Assembly (NCBI GenBank): GCA_963921195.1
Contig: OY992537.1
Location: 145,896,275-145,960,274 of the forward strand
Source: Pegoplata infirma
Lineage: Eukaryota; Arthropoda; Insecta; Diptera; Anthomyiidae
DNA length: 64,000 nucleotides
Direction of reading: 5' to 3'
In this document: piece by piece, positions 33,574 to 45,119 of the stretch
Layout of the letters: each line of letters begins with the position of its first letter
Numbering within the stretch: the first letter of the stretch is position 1
Program-made: the position numbers and the translations under genes
Notes under the pieces: generated by a model
Database searches by the model: none
What the model was told of the DNA's origin: nothing
The model's input: only the letters and a program-made list of their open reading frames with translations

Positions 33574-34722
33574 CAGCGGTTACCAACCTTTTTGGCTCGT
33601 GTACCCCTAATTTTAAATTTTATCAGCCGCGTACCCCCCAACGAGTTTTTTGTTAAAAAAAACTTCAGATATGAATATTAGAGTTAATTTTGAAATTTTT
33701 TTTAAGGATTTAGGGGATATCAAAATAATGGTGGTATTTTTTTTTTAATAATGTTCGCTCCTTGGGGTTGTTCCATGCATCTGAAAACGCAAATTTTGAG
33801 CTGATTTTTCTGCCGAGCAAAAACGGCTAAAAATATTACAAATCTGATTTCTCCAGCCAATTCTACACCAAAAATTAAAACAGCAGACGTTTTTAAAACT
33901 CTTAAAAAAAGTTCCAAAAACTCATGTTTTTAATTTTTTGTAAATGTTTTTTTTTTAATACGAGGGCAGATCAATAATTCCGTGACTTTTTGAATTAAAC
34001 ACCCTCGTATATACAATGAAAAGGCATTTTGAGCTTAACAAAATGGTACCAAAATTTCCACTCCATCACAAACCGTCTCAAAAATTCCCAAAAACACATT
34101 TTTTGAGAACTTTGACATAGATTTTCTCAACAAGCTGATATCATAGAAAAATTTTGGAACCATATTCGGAATCAGCATCAGGGCAGTTTCAAAATATCAC
34201 CCAAAAATATACCAAAAATGCTCTCTAAATTGCATAAAAATACGTTTTTTTGTGATCTTTGGCCTCAACTTTCTTAAAAACCTGACGTTATGGAAAACTT
34301 TGGGAGCCAGCTGCGGAACCAGCATTGAAAGTTTAAGCTAATTGTAAGTACTCTGTTTTTTATGGTGAAAATTCACTTCAACTTTAAACGCCTCATATCG
34401 CAATAAAACATTTAAAATCAACAACTTTTAACAATTATATGAAAGAAACGATCAAATCTGAAATGTCACTTTTTCACGGTAATTTAAATTGTCTTGTGTA
34501 ATAAAAATGCGTAAAAACTTTTTAACAATTTTCCTATAATTATTCGCGTTGCCAAAATTTATTTTTTTTATACGAAGTTTGACAGACTTTTTCCCGTGAA
34601 ATCGAACAGAATACTATGCCTTAATCTAAAACGAATATCCAAATTACTTAAATTTTGCGTACCCCCGCGGACAGTTTCGCGTACCCCCTAGTGGTACGCG
34701 TACCATAGGTTGGTAACCGCTG
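33574..34722. mobile_element. hAT element, TSD CTCTATTG
   Basis: Termini CAGCGGTTACCAACC and its inverse GGTTGGTAACCGCTG. The exact 8-bp duplication CTCTATTG lies at 33566-33573 and 34723-34730. The empty site is present in the other H at 16176-16183 (minus strand). Subterminal words 'gtacccc' recur at both ends. 1149 bp, non-autonomous. A 47-bp mini-mariner is nested at 33961-34007. Confidence 0.92.
33961..34007. mobile_element. Minimal mariner-like remnant
   Basis: CGAGGG...CCCTCG flanked by TA on both sides. Both halves read as mariner-type terminal sequence (TACGAGGGTGTTTAATTCAA inverted on the right). Almost the whole interior has been lost, leaving two TIR pieces of about 25 bp. Confidence 0.6.
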
Positions 34723-36615
34723 CTCTATTGTATTAAGTATGACTTGATGCACCTTGTCTGTAATTTTTGTAAAAATAGGTACATCCATTCTCTTGGAATG
34801 ATCAATCAAAAATAAAATATTTATTTTTAAATCTCCATATACCGTAATCAAAATGCTAACAAATTTATAAAAAATAAAAACAAGGCGGCACCTTGTTTTT
34901 ATTTTTTGATTAATTTATTTGACAAAAGGATGTACAACTTGTAAATAGATATGGACAGTTCTTGATTCTGTTTTTTGTGATTTTTTATTTTTTTTTATTT
35001 AAATTTTTAAAAATTGTTCCATTTTAAATATGTAGTTTTTCCAAAATGTTCCGCGACATAATCCAAAACTTAGGACGCCAAAATCTTCGTTGGTTTACAG
35101 CATTCAGATTGACCTGCCCCTTTTGCCCGTTTTTTCGTCTGCGTTTAAAATATTAATAGAAAGGGAGATGAACAAATCTAAAGTTGTTAAAATGAACATT
35201 TTATAATTGAATAAATTAATTTTATGAATTAACAATTTTTAAGTTTTTCCAAAAGAACAAACATATTTATTTCTATATTAATACTGGATAAAATGAAACC
35301 CGAATACACAAAAAACCGATTTCGAGAAAACCTGGTTACACGAAAAATAGTTTCTTATCGTATTAAAAATTGTTTTCAATACATTGAAAATAAAAGAAAT
35401 ACCCCAGACAGTTTTTTGAAGTAGTGTGGTACTTTTGATTACGATGAGTTTAAAAAAGAGGGTTTTCACAAAATGTTTTTTATTTTTTTTTTAATTTTTG
35501 GCATTTCAATTTGTGTTGACTGGCACAAGAGGGCAAGTTTTTTGTAAAGTATGGATAACAAGGATAATTCTGGTCCAAACAGTTTTTTGAAAGGGCGTGT
35601 AACTTTCTATAACGATGAGTTTTTAAAAGGGAGTTTAAAAAAAAAAATAAAAATTCAAAAAATTCGAATTTTTTTAAAAATTTTATTTTTTTTATAAAAT
35701 TTATTTTAATTCCATTTTTGAAAACGGACACAAGCGGGCAAATTTTTTGGAATGTTGGGATAGAAAGGATAATTCTGGCCCAGACAGTTTTTTGAAAGGG
35801 CATAGAACTTTTGATAACGATGAGTTTAAAAATGAGGTTTCCACAATTTTTTTTTTATTTATTTTTTTTAAAGGGGTTTTTCAAAAAAAAAAAAATCCTT
35901 CACGCAAAAATTCGACCCACTCTCTAGACACTCACTTAGAATTTTTCAACTCAACATCACGTGATTTAAATGAAAATCACGTTTTTGAGTCACGCAAATC
36001 ACAGGACCAGCGACCATCTCCAATTCAAATACATAAACAAGAGACAATTGTCTCTTCATTTGTTTAATCTATAACATCTGTAAATTTTAATTAAAATGAA
36101 GTGTCCACCCTTGAAAAAGTTTCCTTGTAGGTCGGAATCCAAAAAGTTTCAAGGCACTTATTTATTACCCTACACACAAAAAAAAAATCTGTGTCAGATT
36201 GAGCAATCCTACTTGGTAAAACTTTTTTCATACCAAAAAAATTTTTTTACCAAATTTTTGCTAAAATTATGCTTGTCGATGTTAAAGTAACATAATTAGT
36301 TTTTTATGTAAAATAACCAAGTAGCTTGCACAATAACGCAAATTGCTTGCACAAAAATTTATCGAAAGAAAACAACAAAAAAAAAAAATACAAATACAGA
36401 CCGCCATATTCATTTTGTATTTTTGTGTGCGTGCTTCGTTTATTTTTTGTGTTATAAAAACGTATAAAGGAAATTAATAAATAAATATAAAATAAATTAA
36501 TAAATAAAAATAAATAAATAATTAGTTTTTTAAAAGATAAATAAATGTAAGATAAAAAAATGCTAAAGTTAATTTTACTGTCATAACTTAAAACACCATT
36601 CATTTAGTAAAACCA

Positions 36616-36835
36616 ATGGAGTCCCAGACGTTTGTTTCAATGAATTACAAATGGAATTATAAAGTAAGTATACCCCTATTCCGAAGACACCAATAAGGTT
36701 TAATAGATTTTTAGTTAAAAATTAGTGTTTGGTAATAATTTTCTATTTTTACAGGGTACTGCTAAATAAATTTTTGAAGCTATGGCGAATCCTTCACTAC
36801 AAAAAGAGCGTGGGCACCAGTCCTCCATTTAGTTA
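36616..36835 (+). pseudogene. Captured gene fragment, copy 1 (exon-intron-exon)
   Basis: Opens with ATGGAGTCCCAGACG, continues to a donor AAA|GTAAGTA at 36664, then about 90 bp of intron to an acceptor TTTTTACAG at 36754. The downstream part is 'gggtactgctaaataaat...gaagctatggcgaatccttcac'. Both segments align with copy 2. Stops and frame breaks show it is not functional. Confidence 0.5.
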
Positions 36836-36875
36836 TAAAATTAAAACCTAAAAACTCGTTTATATAGCAAAGCCA

Positions 36876-37085
36876 ATGGAGTCCAGACCTGTTTTGATGA
36901 GTTACAAATGGAATCACAAAGTAAGTGTTTCTCCTAACCAAAAGACCAATGGGGTTTACTAGTTTTTTAAATTAAGAATTTATGTTTTGTAATAAATTTC
37001 TATTTTTACAGGATGCTTTTAAATAAATTCGTGAAGCTATAGCGGATCCTTCACTTCAAGAAAAAGCGTAGGCAGCAGTCACTGG
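36876..37085 (+). pseudogene. Captured gene fragment, copy 2 (exon-intron-exon)
   Basis: ATG at 36876, 15 codons ('MESRPVLMSYKWNHK') to the donor AAA|GTAAGTG at 36921, acceptor TTTTTACAG ending at 37011, then 'DAFK', one in-frame TAA, and 'IREAIADPSLQEKA'. The reading resembles a real protein but the family was not recognised. The retained intron argues against capture through an RNA intermediate. Confidence 0.5.
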
Positions 37086-37498
37086 AGAAAATTGTACATA
37101 AAGTGTCAGTTAGTCGGTGGTAAATAAAATCCTACACAACATTTTTTATATTAATATGGATTTATTCTGTGAAAATTTTAAATTCAATAAATATACAAAT
37201 TTTTACAAAAATTTACTAGAAAATTTATTTAGCATAAATGTGGTAATTTTTAGCATTATTTTTAGTCACCTCTTCTAATAATTTTGGTATATTTCACCAT
37301 ATTTCTTTTGGTATATTTTACCAAGTTTTTGCTTAAATAGCATTAGCATTTTCTTCAAAATATTTTACATAAGTGTTTTGGCTAAATTACGAAAACTACT
37401 TCGTCGGTTGTAGTTTTAGCATATTTTTGGTAAAATTATGCCAGATTTTTGCTCACTCCGACACAGATTTTTTTTTGCGTGTAGGTAACGTTAGGTTA

Positions 37499-38024
37499 TA
37501 CCCTGTTCTCACTTACAGCTAAAAACCATTTTTAGCAACATTTTTCGTTTTATGCTTAAAACCCATTTTTATGACTCGTTTTACCATACATTTTTTTGTT
37601 GTAATATGTCAAAATAAAAATATTTTTAGCTCGTTTTAAAATTAAAACGATTTAAAACGAGCCGAATTCCAGGGGTTGAATTGAGTATTTTTGAATGTTC
37701 AGCGTTTTTAAAGCATTTTATTAATATTGGCAACATTGTTTATTACTAAAATGTAAATAAAACAAAAAAAAATCGTGCTATTTTTATCTTAAAACAATTC
37801 TTGAACATTATAAACTGTTATATGTATAGTTAATGAATATAATTTTCATATTTTAATTTCGTTTGTTGTTGAAATGTGTACATGTTTATCAGCTGATAAT
37901 GCAAATGTCAAAATAAAAACATAAAAACCAAAATAAAACGAGTGAAATTACGTGTGAACACTTTTTTTTTAATTAAAACAAATGTCGTTTAAAACCGTTT
38001 TTAGATGCTCGTGAGAACAGGGTA
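37499..38024. mobile_element. Harbinger-like MITE, TTA target duplication
   Basis: Termini TACCCTGTTCTCAC and the exact inverse GTGAGAACAGGGTA. TTA flanks both sides (37496-37498, 38025-38027). The empty site is present at about 31625-31650 ('gttaggttaacctac'). The subterminal word AAAACGAG occurs in both orientations. 526 bp, non-coding. Confidence 0.88.
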
Positions 38025-38710
38025 TTAACCTACCCTAATATAGTCACTTAATTTAAATGAAAATCGCTCAATAATCACGTGATTTAAATAAAAATCGCTC
38101 ACGCCTGAATCACGTGGTTTTTTGAGTCACGCAAATAACGGGACCACAGACCATCTCTATTTCAAATACATAAACAAAAGACAAGTGTCTCTTCATATGA
38201 TTCATCTATAACATCTTTAAATTTGACTAAAAATGAAGTGTCCACCCTGAAATAGTTTCCTTGTAGGTCCGATTTCAAAAACTTTCAAGGCACTATTAAT
38301 TACCTTAATATAGGCTTAATTTCTGAATTACAAAAAAATTGGTTAACATTTACGACCTGTAGAGACTTTTGGCCAAAAAACCTACCATCACGCCCCAGTT
38401 TGCACTGTGGGGCGGACAGAAGGACGACGTACGTTAAATAAATTAATATTAACGACAAAACCTTTTGCATACAAATACCAAAACCGATATAAGATAAATA
38501 CCAATACTTATTAAAAACCGATACCAATTCGAGGCTAAAACCAATACCAATACCAATACCCAATACCTAAATAATTCAAAACCAATACCGAAACCTATAC
38601 CAATTCAACAAAAAATGAAAACCAATACCTATACCAATACTAATATAATTTTAAAAACCAATACCAATACCAATACTTTTATCGAATTGGTACCCATCCT
38701 TGGATAGAAA

Positions 38711-39055
38711 TTAAGAAAAGATTGAAATTTAAAAATACCAATTGAAATTCAGAAAACCCAATTGAAATTTAGAAAACCTAGTCGAAATTTAGAAAAATAC
38801 ATTGAGAAAAACCTATTTAAATTTAGGAAAACCAATTGAAAAACAGAAAACCTTTTTCAAATTCAGAAAATCCAATCAAAATCAAGAAAATCATTGGAAA
38901 TTCAGAAATCCATATTGTAATTAAAAAGATTTTAATTGAAATTCAAAAATCCTAATTGAAATTCAGAAAACCCAGTTTAAATTAAGAAAACGCAATCGAA
39001 ATTCAGAAAAAACTAAAGCACAGAAAACCAAATTGAAATCAAGAAAATATATGTA
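38711..39055. repeat. Minisatellite with about 20-bp unit (right part)
   Basis: Continuation of the AATTGAAATTCAGAAAACCC array from 27460-27617, separated by the 11-kb H element. Fifteen or so degenerate units. Confidence 0.75.
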
Positions 39056-39154
39056 CCGGTTACACTAGTTTACAAATAAAAAAAAAAAAAAAATATTGAA
39101 ACCGTAACAAAAAAATTTGTTATGGTTTTTTTTTTAACCCTGATTCTTAACTAA

Positions 39155-39250
39155 CAAGGGAAGTATGTCAACCCTTATGAACCTATTTGCCTGAAACTTA
39201 AAATATATATAAAAGAGACAATTTTAAGGTTGGGCTGTCTCGGCTTATCG
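39155..39250. mobile_element. Single end related to the Harbinger-like element at 9215
   Basis: TAA|CAAGGGAAGTATGTCAACCC repeats the left terminus and flanking TAA seen at 9212-9230. The opposite end was not found nearby, so the copy is truncated or strongly diverged. Confidence 0.45.
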
Positions 39251-40064
39251 GCCATATCGGTGTTTAAAAATTTCGTTGTTTGATGAAAATCTATGGGTTA
39301 TCACCGAAGTTATGACTTATTATATGAAAATATACACATAAAACAGTATGGTATTTAACCCAGTTTTTATTCTTGTACTTTAAATACAAAAAAAATTTAA
39401 GAAAATTTTTATGCGTAGTTTCAAAAAATTCATTATAACTTTGATGACTGCCCATAGATTTTTATGAATCCCATTTTGTTATATTTGTATATGTTCAGGC
39501 TTTTAAGGTAAATAAAACAACTTGTTAATTTGCAACGATTCGTTAAAAAAAAATTAAACATGAGTTTTTTGGTCAACAAATGAATTTTTTTGATCAAAAA
39601 ATTATTTTTTACAATATATTTGTCTATCGAGCGTATACTATTCGGAAAGTATCGTGTGCAAAGTTTGTTGCAAATTTGATTAACTTTAATTTGCTTTTTA
39701 TCACGAGTAGATCGGAGGTACATTACTCAAGATATAGGGAAAACAGTGAAAATAACTCCAAAAAACGCAAAACAATTTATTGGAAGTATTTTTTTCGATA
39801 AAATTTTTAAGTCTAGTAATTTGATGTAATTTCATCCGGAAATTGGCCGCGCCAAAGTTATCTTAAAATATCCAATATCATGATTTTATATTAAATTGGA
39901 TATTATATAATGTAATTTCATCCGAAATTTGGCCGCGCCAAAGTTATCTTATAATATCTGATATCTTGATTTTATAAAAAAATTATTGGATACATTTTTA
40001 TCCAAAAAATGTTTCTGTTTTTAGATTTATTTTTAGATATAATAATGTCAAACTGAAAATAAAT

Positions 40065-40157
40065 AAAAAAAAAAAAAAAACTTCGAACGGACGGGGATTA
40101 GAACCACAAGTCTTCCGTTTTGTAATCGCAATCTCTACCCTCTAGACCAGCGGACGT
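40065..40157 (-). other. tRNA-like module with T-run, second copy
   Basis: On the minus strand: A-box-like TGGTCTAGAGGGTAGAG, then B-box-like GTGGTTCTAATCCCC, then a 16-T run (A run at 40065-40080 on the plus strand). Same layout as 9861-9953 but diverged, so the module has been carried with the element family. Confidence 0.55.
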
Positions 40158-40479
40158 TGTTAGCAAATAACAACTTTAAAAGACTTAGTTTTAAATAAAT
40201 TGATCGTATCTAATTATATCAAATTGATCTAACATATAGTAATATATGATTACATCCAATTAAATATGTTATTCACTTGTACACAATTTTCAAAACGACT
40301 GAGAAAATTTTTGATAAAATTTGCAAAAAAAAAATTGGAATGACGTACAGCGCTATTAGGGGCTTCCATGGTAAGCTTAAACAATAATTTTAATGTAACG
40401 GTATGCCTTATTTCCAAGTCATAGGCTTCCAAAGTGAAATAAGACTTTGGCTTGAAAGTTTGAAATTTTTCATGGAATC

Positions 40480-41200
40480 AGGAAATCAGAATTAGATTTG
40501 AGATCGGGTTCCAAAAATCATTGATAATTTGATAATTTAAACCAAATATAGCTATTATTAACTATATAAATGCAATATAAATTTTTAAAAATGATTGCAA
40601 AAATTCAAAAAGTAAAATTTTTTAAGTTCTAAAAAAAACAAATGCAATAAAAAAGTGTTTTCTATTTAAAAAAAAAATAAAAAAATATATTTTTTTCTGG
40701 AATCGAACTCGGGTTCCCAAAAATGATAGATAATTTTATAATAAATTAAATATAGTTATATATAACTATATAAAAGCAATATAATTTTTTAAAAGTGATT
40801 GCAAAAATTCAAAAAAAGAAAAATTTTTAGTTCTAAAAAAAATAAATGCAATAAAAAAGTGTTTTCTATTTAAAAAAATAAAAAAAATATATTTTTTTCT
40901 GGAATCGAACTCGGGTTCCCAAAAATTATAGATAATTTTATAAAAAATCAAATATAGATATATATAACTGTATAAAAGAAAAATAATTTTTTTAAAATGA
41001 TTGCAAAAATTCCAAAAATGAAAATTTTTTAGTTCTAAAAAAATTAAACGCAATAAAAAAGTGTTTTCTATTTAAAAAAAATAAAAAAAAAACTTTTTTT
41101 ATCGACTGGGCCGGGAATCGAACTCGGGTTCCCAAAAATCATATGTAATCTTATATGATACAATAAAAAGTTTTGTATAACCATATATGTTGACACACAA
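40480..41200 (-). repeat. Tandem units of about 200-213 bp, each with a B-box-like segment
   Basis: 'ggaatcgaactcgggttccc' (minus-strand sense GAGTTCGATTCC, a B box) recurs at about 40700, 40902 and 41115, with a weaker copy at about 40505. Between them lie 'tagttctaaaaaaa' and 'aaaaaagtgttttctattt'. Each unit therefore carries one T-arm-like segment on the minus strand. Confidence 0.7.
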
Positions 41201-41790
41201 AAATAAATTTTGAAATACTTGCATATATAATTATATATGGCTAGTTGTTTGGTCAAAAAAATATTTTTTTTTATACATGATTATATCAAAATATATGTTC
41301 CATTACATATGCGATCATTTATAAATATATATTGAGTTTAGACGACATTTTCGTATATATAGTACCATACAAACACAGATATGTTATCGTTTAAGACACA
41401 TATAATTATATCTATTATTTTTGTTGGAAATTTTTTTAGTATGGAACCATATATAGTTTTAAATGGTATTATATTAGTCATATATAATTATACATAAATT
41501 GATACTGGATTTTTTGTTTAGTAAAGTCCTATACATAATTAGATATAAAGTCACGTATAATAATGTATGAAATCGGATTAAGTTTTATATGCAACGTATG
41601 ATTACATCTACCTTTTATATTAATATATTATGAACAACATAATTAGATATGATTTTATATGACATCATTTAAAAAAATTGGAAAATTTCAAAGTGAGATA
41701 TAATTTTATACTTTGACTCATATAGTTGTATATGGTTTTATGAAAACATATAAAATAATATACATTTATATAAATTCCTTTTTACTCGGG

Positions 41791-42604
41791 CCCGAGTAAA
41801 AAAAATGATATGACGCAATATATAATTTAATATGTGTTCGTGTCTATTTTGATATAATCTTATACGAAAAATGGTTTCATAAGATTTGATCGAATATTAT
41901 ATAATAATATTAGTTTTTATAACTTTATATCGACTTCGATACGAGTTTTGGTCTAATCCAATGATATAAAATTATATCCAATTATATTAAATTTTATACA
42001 ATTTTATAAATCGGATGTTTTTTTTTTTTGTTTTTAATAAAAAGTTGAAAAATTAAAATAATAAAAATTAGTTGTTCTTGAAAAAAACTTAGAAAAATTT
42101 AAAAAAATGGAGTCATGTTAAATTTTATATAAACCACTTAGAAAATATTCTCATGAAAAGTTTGTCCTTGGAAAAACTAAGAAAAATTTAAAAAAAATGG
42201 AGTCATATATAATTTTATATAAAACACTTAGAAAATATTTGCGTTAAAAAAAATGTTCCTTGAAAAAAACTTAGAAACAAATTTTATGATGGAGTCATAT
42301 AAAATTTTATATAAAACACGTTGCAAATATTTTCGATAAAAATATGTTCTTGGAAAAAACTTAGAAAAATTAAAAAATAATGGAGGCATATAAAATTTTA
42401 TATAAAACACTTAGAAATTTCCAATGATGCATGGGACCAGATGTTACAACATAAAGTTATGTATGGCGATATCTTAAAAAAATCGCACATCAAAATTTAT
42501 TATATAAATTTATCTCGCAAGACATAGTGTCACACATGATTATATATGAAATAATATGACAATATAAAAGTATATAAGATCATATTAAATTATTTTTACT
42601 CGGG
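41791..42604 (+). mobile_element. CCCGAGTAAAAA element, 814-bp copy abutting another head to head
   Basis: Starts CCCGAGTAAAAA at 41791 with no base between it and the ACTCGGG end at 41790. Ends TTTTTACTCGGG at 42604. The interior has four units of 'acttagaaaaattt' with 'tcatataaaattttatataaaacac'. A further ACTCGGG end lies at 42690. Confidence 0.75.
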
Positions 42605-42690
42605 AAATATCTCAGGGATGTATAATCATATATAATTTATTATGTTTGTATCAAGTTATATATTGTAATATATGTTTATTTTTACTCGGG

Positions 42691-43170
42691 TTTAATTAAT
42701 TTCTATAACCATGCCCCCAAAGGGGGGCGGCCTGAAAAAAATCGAATTTTCTAACCCCCTTGGTCCAAGCGCAGGTCTATGAATATAATATGGCATACAA
42801 ATGTTACATTTGTTGAGCAAAAATTAAAAAAAACTAGTAAAAATATCTTATTTTTTATGGGTCGTTTTAGTTCTTCAAGGGGGAACTTTTTTCCCCCTGG
42901 TCCGATTTTGCCCATCTTCGAACTTAACCTTACCAGTAATATAAAATATATCCTTGCACAATTTCAGGGGTCTAGCTGTTTTGGTTTGGACTGCATCGTT
43001 ATTTCTACAGACGGACGGACGGACGGACGGACATCGCTAGAATGTCTTAGATTCTATTATGGATCAATATTATATATACTTTGTGGGGTCCCCGACCGAT
43101 ATTTCGATATGTTACACACGGAATGACAAAGTGAGTATACCCCCATACTGTGGTTGGAGGGTATAAAAAA
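42691..43170 (+). repeat. Dispersed repeat with (GACG)n and GGGTATAAAA end
   Basis: Contains a (GGAC)n run at about 43010-43032, 'catcgctagaatgtctta' and an end 'tggttggagggtataaaa'. It resembles the 3' part of the dispersed fly element at 29405 and 53150 in layout but not in detail. The 115-residue ORF over it looks incidental. Confidence 0.4.
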
Positions 43171-44441
43171 GTTGGTCCTAAATTTAATAAATACATTTAC
43201 GAACTAAAGCGGATGTTGCTGCATCACATTATTAAAGATTGTTTAGGCTTTTTAGAAAATTGAGGTATAGGCTTGTGGTCAAAACAAATTTGTGAATAAA
43301 TTCGCCGTGAATTTTAATAGTTTTGTGATCTCTATAATTACTCCTTTTTTAATTTGAAGTATATACGTTAGATTAACAATGAAATTAATTTTTCTATCAC
43401 GTAAGGTTTTTAAGATATTCGCGTTTTAATATTGAAATATTTGGGTGTCCTCTGTAACGAATTCTTAAGTTGCTCAAACACAATAGAACTCGATTTAGTA
43501 AAAATAAGGCATCTTTATTCCAAATCTGACATCCAAATTTTTCTATCGCGTACTGTTTTTCAAATATTGGCGTTTGAAAAACTCAAACTCTACTGATACG
43601 CACTTATATTTTTTATAAATCACACTAAAATTTTCAAACGCGAATATCTCAAAAACAGAACATGCTTGAAAATTGTGGATTGCAGTTTTGGAATCAGGAG
43701 GTCCATTTTATATGAAATCAAGTCCTATTTCGTGGAAGCAACGTAAGAATACGTAACAGTGGACCCCTAAAAGTGTTTTTTATTTTTAACAGCGAATATC
43801 TCAAAAACGGTACGTGCTAGAAAAATTTGGACGGTAGATTTGGAAGCAGGAGACCAAATCTATAAGGACCAGTTAGAAATTTCACTGGAAGGTTTTTGCT
43901 GTCGAACAGTGTTTTTAGTGTTAATATTACAAAAAAAAAATACTCTTTCAATCAATCTTACAAAAATAAGTGAAAAAAGAACTTCTAATTTAGAAGTTCT
44001 AAATCACCAAATAAAAATGACATAATCACACCCAAAATGCCAAGAAATATGTACTTCTAAAGAAGTGATGAAAAAGTGCTTCCAAAAGGTCAAGTTATAT
44101 TAACATCCGGATCACTACTTCAGAAGTTGTGATAAAAACACTAGTGATATATGTTACACTTAAGTGTCAATCTTTCGCCACTGGAAAGTGGCGATAAAAA
44201 TAACATACTTTGTGTGTCACGCCCATATTAAATTCATCAATGTTTCAGTTGAAGAAGAAGTACATCTGGTTCATAAGTTGTGGTGAATTTTGTAGTGAAT
44301 GGTAAGCTCTTTTTTTGCTGCGTTATAAAGGTCTTTTTCCCATTTTGCCTTTAAAAATATCAAATTAATAAAAACAATTTTAATATCGTTTGATAATTTG
44401 CATTGTTTGTTGTAATATCTATTTGTAAAGATAAGATCTCA
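43171..44441. other. Unassigned repeat-rich sequence
   Basis: Phrases such as 'gcgaatatctcaaaaac' recur direct and inverted (about 43400, 43640, 43795). From 43970 to 44180 there are many 'acttctaaagaagt' type short inverted words, like subterminal arrays of a TIR element, but no termini were found. No gene recognised. Confidence 0.4.
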
Positions 44442-44588
44442 TTTTTTTTTTTTGACTTAACCAACACTCAGGGGATGTCCCCTATAAATGCAGTGCATTG
44501 TGTTGGTAATTAGGAAAATAGGTTATGGGAAGGAGGAAAGAGGGAGTAGTGTTTGTGGATATTAGATTTGAATTTTTCTAGATTGTAG

Positions 44589-45119
44589 TTAACAGGGAAG
44601 TATATTCCACATACGGATTGTTCGACTTATAAATGAATTTTCTCTGTAATGCGTTGTGCGGTACACTGGGCAATCGACAACAAATGGATGAGCCCTACTA
44701 GACAAGCGAGTACTCCGAACAAAAACTCGTGCTCGCGGAATCAATTCGCTTATCTCAGCAGAACACTTACCGTGGTAATATCGATAGAACAGTGTTACAC
44801 AACCCACATTCCGACGATGCTCCAAAGAGTCAATAGAGTTGGATACCCTACTGTCATTGATTAACTTCGACGCCCTCCTTTGAACACGGTCCAGAAACTT
44901 CAAAATAGACTCTGAAGCCCCTGCCCATATATGGGAGTTGTACTCCATCTTCGGCCGGATATAAGTGGTATAAATATTAAGGAGATCGGGAGGAGTGAAG
45001 TAATTCTTGCACCGTTTTAAGAAACCGAGACACTTGAATGCTTCTTTCGACACTTGAAAAACATGTTTATTCCAACGTACATCACCCTGAATTTTCATGC
45101 CCAGAACATCAAGAGTTTG
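44589..45119 (-). pseudogene. LINE ORF2, C-terminal part
   Basis: Continues the LINE frame after the insertion: 'LDVLGMKIQGDVRWNKHV', 'AFKCLGFLKRCKNYFTPPDL', 'IYTTYIRPKMEYNSHIWAGA' and a Cys-containing tail, ending at a stop at 44589. This is the usual region after the reverse transcriptase thumb in CR1-like and jockey-like proteins. The frame is intact within this part. The protein lacks a contiguous link to its polymerase domain only because of the insertion. Confidence 0.88.

Larger units (their letters stand above)
36173..37481. mobile_element. TA-flanked element carrying a duplicated exon-intron-exon unit
   Basis: Termini CACACAAAAAAAAAATCTG and, inverted, CACGCAAAAAAAAATCTG. TA flanks both sides (36171-36172, 37482-37483). 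The empty site is at about 31611-31630 ('attaccctaggttacg'). Subterminal words 'ttggtaaaa', 'accaaa' and 'tttgctaaa' recur in both orientations. The middle holds two tandem copies (about 260 bp apart) of a spliced-gene fragment at 36616-36835 and 36876-37085. No transposase. Confidence 0.85.
27626..38702 (+). mobile_element. H element (hAT-like), outer copy with four nested insertions
   Basis: A terminus CAATGATGGGTACCAATACC at 27626, B terminus (inverse of CAAGGATGGGTACCAAT) ending at 38702. The exact 8-bp duplication GATAGAAA lies at 27618-27625 and 38703-38710. Both subterminal regions are arrays of ACCAATACC words. Nested inside: another H (28341-32307), a hAT (33574-34722), a TA-flanked element (36173-37481) and a Harbinger-like element (37499-38024). 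Without them the element is about 4.1 kb. The 8-bp TSD and subterminal repeats fit the hAT superfamily. No transposase ORF was found. Confidence 0.85.
39810..41790 (-). mobile_element. CCCGAGTAAAAA element, reverse copy lacking one end
   Basis: The right terminus TTTTTACTCGGG ends at 41790. The sequence before it matches the inverse of 6959-7080. The tRNA-like module at 40065-40157 corresponds to the inverse of 9861-9953, with matching flanks ('aactttaaaagactta'). The other terminus is missing; similarity fades near 39810. Contains a tandem array of about 200-213 bp (40480-41200). Confidence 0.7.

Noticed and set aside
35480..36067. ORFs of 107 and 106 residues in H
   Set aside because: They are opposite-strand translations of internal H repeats and recur with frame breaks in the other H copies (31181-31384, 14652-15119).
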